Positions 59,118 to 64,000 of a DNA stretch of 64,000 bases are shown piece after piece. The number at the start of each line of letters is the position of its first letter. Position 1 is the first letter of the stretch. Under the pieces are notes generated by a model that ran no database searches, was not told where the DNA came from, and was given only the letters and a program-made list of their open reading frames with translations. The stretch spans positions 52,906,001 to 52,970,000 of the forward strand of contig NC_091010.1 of the NCBI RefSeq assembly GCF_041146395.1, written 5' to 3'. This DNA is from Eulemur rufifrons (Eukaryota > Chordata > Mammalia > Primates > Lemuridae). The position numbers were made by a program, and so were the translations under genes.

Positions 59118-60109
59118 CCCTTAATTGATTTTTTAAAAAAGGATTAATTTTGCCAGAGGAAAAAAATGGAGAGTTGGAACATTGGCTGTACTCTCCAGCA
59201 GAAAATGTCTTCAGCTGGAAGGACTTCAGAGCCAGCCTTTGTCCTTTTTGTGCAATTTACTAGGCATCGTTACAGGGGGAGGTTACAACAAAGGAGCCTA
59301 ATTCGACTTCAGTTATTTTCATTAATCACTGTGACCGTGCATATCCTCAGACCCATTAGGGAAAGTACTAGGTACTTTACTCCAACTTGGGTCTGCTGGG
59401 ATCCCTTACCAGGGAGAAATGCTTCAATGCCTCTTTACCACAGGAGGAAGAGCTCCTACTCTCAAACTCTCCAGACCCCTAAAATCCTGCAAACCCATGT
59501 TGACATGACCTCAGTTCACTGTCGGCATACCTTGGGTTGAAGAAGTCTGCCTTTAGCTAAAGGCAGGCAGGTAGCATTGGTGCTGACACTGAAAAAATAC
59601 AAAAGATGCTTCCTGCCTCAAGTGTCTCCTCTACAAACTTCCTGTGAGGTTGACAATTTCCAAGTGTGCTGCTTGGAGAGGTTACCACCATTGTATGCTA
59701 CAACGAAAGAAGCAGCACTTGCTTCTGATTCAAGAGACCAGGTCCTTGCTCAGGCCTGCAAAAATCTGAATGCTTCCTAAGATTTTTGAAACTTACTTTT
59801 CTATTTTCCTCAGAGAGTTGGTATTCAGATCAAAAGAAAGACTATAGGGGAAAAGTTTTGCAGCTAGTGAAGTCTGATATTTATGTTGGGTACAATTAAA
59901 AGAGTATTCTCTAAGTATGATGACAACATGACTTGCTTTTCCTGGGAGGGTTCCAGTTTATTCTTCCTTTCCAAGTATAATTATTAAAATTCACCTATTT
60001 ATTTTTCAAAAGTAATAAATTATGGTAACTCTATCATTAAGTCATTATTTGCATTTAGGACTTTTTGCCCAAAGTCAGCAATAGGAACAAAGAACAAGTG
60101 AATGGACAC
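59118..60109. other. no assigned gene; two consecutive plus-strand frames
   Basis: A 124-codon frame (59166-59540) and a 67-codon frame (59577-59780) lie close together on the plus strand but in different context, with no Kozak-like start. No domain or repeat signature was recognised. Confidence 0.35.
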
Positions 60110-60330
60110 AATTGTGTGTGTCATATCTCTGACATTTACCAAATTATTTGTATTTTAGAAGCCTCAATTTATATATCTTTAAAATGAAGATGTTAGTAGA
60201 ATCTATCTCATCATATTTATATTATAAATATTAAATTATATATTATGAATATTAAATGCAACTCTGTATAAAATAATATAGCACAGAGTCTGAGACATCA
60301 CATGAGTTCCATATATGTCAGCAAATAGAA
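60110..60330 (-). mobile_element. MIR SINE, antisense, AT-decayed
   Basis: 'gaagcctcaatttatatatctttaaaatgaagatgttagtagaatctatctcat' and 'gcaactctgtataaaataatatagcacagagtctgagac' follow antisense MIR order. Confidence 0.6.
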
Positions 60331-61310
60331 CAGAACAAAGCAAGATGGTGAATTTCATGACTGGAGAAAGCTGTGGAAAGTACTTGGTGGGGTACTTCTT
60401 GGGAAGGTTAGACTTGAATGGGTAGGACAACTGTAGGATGGCATGATGCCAAACGTGGAGAGAAGTGGTGGTCCTGGTCCTTACGGTTCTTATCGTCCAG
60501 TGGGCTTACTGATTCTGTAGGAAGGTGGTGAAAGGTGAGTTTCCTCCCACTGCTCAGGCATTGCACTACCCCAGGTCTAAAAAGTCTGAGCGTGGGATCT
60601 ATTCTCCAGAAACAACCATCTCTCCTAAAGGCAAAAAGATTGGTTTCTCCAGGTGTTCACCATTTTCCATCCTCCTTCAACAGAGAATAATTAAAAGAAT
60701 TTGCAGAAAACTTGTAGACCTGGGACTTGATTTGCCTCCATGAATATGCAGCAAACACTTCCCCGGGCAGAAAATAGGCGGGGTGAAAGTGCATCGGTGT
60801 TGTACATGTGGTTGTGCATCGTGCTGCCTTCTACCGAGTTCTCAGCTGGAATGGTTCAGACCCCAGGGCTAAAGAGGGGAGGGAAAATTCCCCTCCCCCA
60901 CCTTCTGTATTCTTTTTCTTTCTATATTTTCATTTTGTACTGGATCCTCTCATTCCTGAACTATTTGTGTTTCAGCTTAGAGTTAAGAGAAAAGATGATG
61001 TGAGTTTCCCAGCCATAATCATCAAATGATAGTAAAGCAACTGTCTAAATGGTAGTTATGGGATTTACTAATAATGAGATCCTTACTCAGACAGAAGAAG
61101 ACAATTAAGATTGTAATATATACTATTCTTAAGAGTACAAATTAAAAACAGGATATAAAATTGCAAAGTTTCCTAGGTCTGGCAGGAGGCTTTGCACAAA
61201 CTCAGCTGCCAGAGTATGGGTCTGGTGAGATGGGACACTCACGTGGCACATCAGCAATGCAAACATTGCTCAGAGGTGGGTAGCAAGGATAAACAGAAGC
61301 CTAAGACCCT
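60331..61310. other. no gene or recognised repeat
   Basis: Overlapping plus frames of 72-87 codons at 60525-61029 lie in two registers and show no recognisable domain. A pyrimidine-rich patch occurs at 60890-60930. Confidence 0.4.
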
Positions 61311-61352
61311 TCTCTCTCTCACACTCTACACACACACACAAGCACACACACA
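61311..61352. repeat. (TC)n(AC)n microsatellite
   Basis: Short CT units followed by CA units with interruptions. Confidence 0.85.
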
Positions 61353-61405
61353 TATTAACAAAGAGGACAGTGTCTGCATCCTTCGGCAACTTTATCTACA
61401 TTTGC

Positions 61406-61590
61406 CAGTGTTTTTCAATGTGTGGCCCTAGAACACTGGGGTTACAATCATTTGGGATATTTATTTGTTTAAAAAAGATTCAGAGGCTCTAACTCATACC
61501 AATCTTGGGTAGGAGAAGACGAGTAGACAACAGCTTTTAAAATAATTCTTCATGTGATTCTTAGGCAGGTGGTCTACAGACCACACGTAG
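61406..61590. mobile_element. MER20-like hAT-Charlie MITE
   Basis: 'cagtgtttttcaatgtgtggccctagaac', 'attcagaggctctaactcataccaatc', 'cagcttttaaaataattcttcatgtgattcttaggcagg' and 'ggtctacagaccac' follow the MER20 pattern (cagtggttctcaaagtgtggtcc ... gtgattctgatgc). Non-autonomous DNA transposon; diverged. Confidence 0.6.
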
Positions 61591-61689
61591 ACAAATAGAG
61601 TGAAACTCGATTCCTATGATAGCTTTAGAAAGCAGCAAGATTAAAGCACGCCTATGAAGGATGGGTTAAACAGGTATAGATCAGGTGTT

Positions 61690-61850
61690 GATGATGGTTC
61701 TTGTGCATTGACTTTGGAAATCTTCCTAGCGCACTGACTTTAGAAAACTTGCTATTGTAAATATTTTCTCTGACCTTTTGAGATATAAATCTTCTCCCAG
61801 CCTTTTGCCAGTTTTACAACCCAGAAATGTCTTTTTCAAGGGCAGAGACT
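61690..61850 (+). mobile_element. LTR-like fragment, second copy of the 23.7-kb relic
   Basis: 'gaaaacttgctattgtaaat', 'ttttgagatataaatcttc', 'gccagttttacaacccagaaatgtctttttcaagg' align in order with the text at 23800-23900. The family is unassigned. Confidence 0.5.
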
Positions 61851-61935
61851 CATCAAGGCATGCCTGCCTTATTCATTCCTGAATCCCCAGTGCTCAGCGT
61901 AACACTGGGCATTCAAAACGTGCTCAGTAGATATT
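61851..61935 (+). mobile_element. L2 LINE 3' tip
   Basis: 'ccttattcattcctgaatccccagtgctcagcgtaacactgggcattcaaaacgtgctcagtagatatt' is the L2 3' end wording (ttcatctctgtatccccagcgcttagcacagtgcctggcacatagtaggtgctcaataaat). Confidence 0.7.
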
Positions 61936-62046
61936 AGAAACAGTGGATTAAGTTAGTTAATACATAATATAAATAAAATGGGAAGACTTTCAAAAAAACA
62001 ACCTAAAATTATATTGACTTTGATCCTGGGCTCAAAGTAATGGAAA
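61936..62046. other. unassigned interval up to the solo LTR
   Basis: Contains the left GAAA target-site copy at 62043-62046. Confidence 0.4.
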
Positions 62047-62138
62047 TGTCGGGTCACAATCTGAAATGTCGGTTCTTGGTGCGCTTGTGACAGAAGAATG
62101 ACCAGACATACTAAAGTAAGGCAAGCATAAAAATGAGG

Positions 62139-62144
62139 TTTATT
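62139..62144 (-). promoter_or_regulatory. AATAAA polyadenylation signal in solo LTR
   Basis: Minus-strand AATAAA within 'ctcctcaataaacctc', about 135 bases downstream of the TATA motif, the expected R-region position. Confidence 0.7.
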
Positions 62145-62277
62145 GAGGAGAGAAAGATAGGATTATAGAGCAAGAGCAAGATACAGGTTTAGAGAGCAAG
62201 ATACATACGCCACAGATGATGACCACACCCATTGTCACAGCAGAAGAGAAAGACAGGTTGATTAAGGTCTGGGTCTT

Positions 62278-62285
62278 GTTTTATA
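62278..62285 (-). promoter_or_regulatory. TATA motif in solo LTR
   Basis: Minus-strand TATAAAAC within the presumed U3/R border of the solo LTR. Whether it is still active cannot be told from sequence. Confidence 0.6.
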
Positions 62286-62491
62286 GTGTCTAGATAGGGA
62301 CCTCTCCATGGCTCCAATGTCACCATGGAACCACTTTGATTGAACAGTTGAGAGTTATATGATCTAAGTCTTACTGCCCACGCAGATCTCCCATGATCCT
62401 CTCTAAAAGCCCATTTATGGGGGCACCCTGCAACAGCACCCCCTTTTGTCCCTAGGAGACCCAGAATCACTAGCTACCTACCTAACAGAAA

Positions 62492-63845
62492 GTCCAAGTG
62501 TCCACTTAAGAGAATGCCAGAAAATCTGGATATTAATCCTAGCTTTGGCATTTACTAAAATTATCATCTTGATTATTACATTTTTTTGATCCTTAAGTTA
62601 CTTATGATAAATATCAAAGAAAGAGTAAATGATTCCTGAAATCCCATGTAGAATTACCTTCATAGATCTGAGGATGATCACCTATTCCCCAACCTCTAAC
62701 CATTTCATAGATCAAAATCCTTATATATAAGGATTTCTCCAGAATTGCAGAACAAGTTTATAAATCCTGACACTTAAGACCATTAATTCCCTCCTCTTCT
62801 TCCCTACTTTTCCTTTCATTCTTTCATGTATTCATATAGTTGTTAAGTGTTTATTCTGTGTACTTGCCCTAAGTAATAAAAAAAAATATTTCATATACCT
62901 ACCTTGAATTAGGCACCCACATCTTGGCCAAATTTTCTATCTTTGATGAGATTAAAGTTTTAGCCATGTAATTATTTCATTAAGTGGTTAAAACAGGTTA
63001 TTTTTTGACCTTGATGCACTATGTAAATGGATAATTCATCTTGAAGTATAATCTTCTAGGAATAGAACTTTGATCTTAATAAGGTAGCCAAACACACATT
63101 GGAAGGAAACTTGCTTCACATACTCCTTTCTTCCTGAATTGTGTGACTTTCAAGAAGTGTTAATGTGCTTGTGTTTACTTTCCTGACAGAATTCCTTGCT
63201 TTCAACTATAAATCAATGGTATCTATATCAGATTGACTTCTATGACGTAAAAGATTAAGAAGAATCATCTCTGAACACATGTACATTCCCGCTTTCTATC
63301 TCTTGTTATTTTAGATCTGTAGGTATCATAGTTCATCCATTGGTTCACAGTCATTAACACAACAATGATCAAATAGAAAGACCCCAGGCATAAACCCAAC
63401 AAAAGCAAGAAGACAGATGACTCTAAGAACTCATTTGTAATGTAATAGTATGCCGGTGCAGTTAAAGTTTTGACCTTAAGCAAGAGAAAGTTGATGACTT
63501 TAATAGAGTTTTCTTTATAAACCTTTTTCTTTGGCTTCAAAAATGCTGACTTTTTTTAAAGCCTTGCTTCTGCTATGATTACTTTCAAAAGCATATTTTT
63601 GTTTTAAAGCCAGAGTTCACTTCAGTAATGCTTGGTTAACCATATGGGCACTCACACTTGGTGGCAAGCTGAAGGCCTTCCTTAATAGGATAAATTAGAG
63701 CCTTGGAATACTTACTCCCTCTCTCCCCATTGAAAACACACACCCTAAATATGAGAAAGTACTTCTTTGGTTCTAATTGTCTAAAAAGTAACATAGTCAT
63801 AAGAATACCTTAGTTATGCAGCCAAAGAATTAAGATATTTCTGTT
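62492..63845. other. no gene or recognised repeat
   Basis: AT-rich. The 91-codon minus frame at 63265-63540 includes a hydrophobic stretch (LLLLGLCLGSFYLIIVVL), which could look like a membrane segment but sits in AT-rich DNA without other gene signals. Confidence 0.45.
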
Positions 63846-63849
63846 AATA

Positions 63850-64000
63850 CACATCTGGACTCAAAGACCACCACTAGGAGACATTGTGGTGAAATTTTAG
63901 GCAAATTATTTACCTTCTTTAAGCCTTAGTTTCCCCCTTTCTCAGCATGATTGATAATATTGTCCACCTCACAGGATTGCAGGGAGGGTTAAATAAGGTG
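63850..64000 (-). mobile_element. MIR SINE, antisense, cut by window end
   Basis: 'attttaggcaaattatttaccttctttaagccttagtttccccctttctcagcatgattgataatattgtccacctcacaggattgcagggagggttaaataag' is the antisense MIR text up to 'ttgttgtgaggattaaatgag'. It continues past the window edge. Confidence 0.88.

Larger units (their letters stand above)
62047..62487 (-). mobile_element. solo LTR of an ERV1-like (gammaretrovirus-type) element
   Basis: Read on the minus strand the element starts TGTTAGGTAGG at 62487 and ends GACCCGACA at 62047, so it has TG...CA ends. The 4-base GAAA lies directly outside both ends (62043-62046 and 62488-62491). In minus-strand order it shows a TATA motif (TATAAAAC, 62278-62285) and AATAAA (62139-62144). 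The final U5-like stretch contains 'gcttgcc', 'gtctggtcattcttc' and 'gcgcaccaagaacc', as in gammaretroviral LTRs. No internal region or second LTR is present, consistent with LTR-LTR recombination. Length is 441 bases. Confidence 0.9.

Noticed and set aside
59166..59540. 124-codon plus-strand frame followed closely by another of 67 codons
   Set aside because: No domain, weak start context and no supporting splice sites. I kept it only as a remark in an unassigned interval.
63265..63540. 91-codon minus frame with a hydrophobic segment
   Set aside because: A hydrophobic run is expected from T-rich DNA. There is no signal peptide logic, conserved motif or gene context.

Overview
This window looks like non-genic DNA from a primate nuclear genome, most likely a strepsirrhine (lemur-type). 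The clue is three full-length dimeric Alu elements (9271-9606, 22824-23163, 37818-38155). They share an unusual middle linker containing ATTATATGGACAGCT, and right arms with the GGCTGATGCCACGGCACTC-type sequence that I associate with strepsirrhine Alus rather than human ones. The L1 3' ends and the antisense L1 ORF2 piece near 4.0-4.8 kb also look like strepsirrhine L1. The sequence is AT-rich by eye, with scattered microsatellites and no CpG island.

I found no convincing protein-coding exon and no tRNA, rRNA or other RNA gene. All open frames are short. The longest (177 codons, minus strand, 53166-53699) looks like chance, and the only frame I can tie to a known protein is the C-terminal piece of L1 ORF2p at 4090-4455. 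The window is best read as intergenic or deep intronic sequence built from layered transposon insertions.

Layout. 0-6 kb: one MIR, old L1 pieces, an antisense L1 ORF2 3' segment and an LTR-like relic. 7-10 kb: L1M non-coding sequence broken by a FLAM-like monomer and a full Alu. 11-14.3 kb: a deleted sense L1, an older L1 3' end and an LTR-like element. 16-19 kb: microsatellites, two L1 pieces, and an ancient repeat interrupted by a 7SL-derived monomer with a 10-bp target-site duplication. 19-22.8 kb: mostly unassigned. 22.8-28.2 kb: Alu with an 18-bp duplication, a MER2/Tigger DNA transposon, an LTR-like relic and MIRs. 28-32 kb: nearly featureless. 32.2-35.2 kb: three stacked sense L1 3' segments, one split by a complete LTR. 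36-38.2 kb: L1M non-coding copy and Alu. 39-40.3 kb: an unassigned GC-richer block. 40.4-46.7 kb: L2, MER5A, MIR and L1M relics. 46.7-47.3 kb: a possible retrocopy. 51-56 kb: MIRs and two MaLR LTRs. 58-64 kb: MIRs, MER20, and a solo LTR with clean TG...CA ends and a 4-bp duplication (62047-62487).

No genes work together here. The biology is the order of insertion events, which several intact target-site duplications and one clean nested insertion let one read directly. I found no sign of an undescribed functional system. The best leads are two unidentified coding-like or retrocopy-like minus-strand segments (about 19.15-19.87 kb and 46.73-47.29 kb) and the 39.0-40.3 kb block. Repeat-family names come from recognition of consensus sequence by memory and were not checked against a library.
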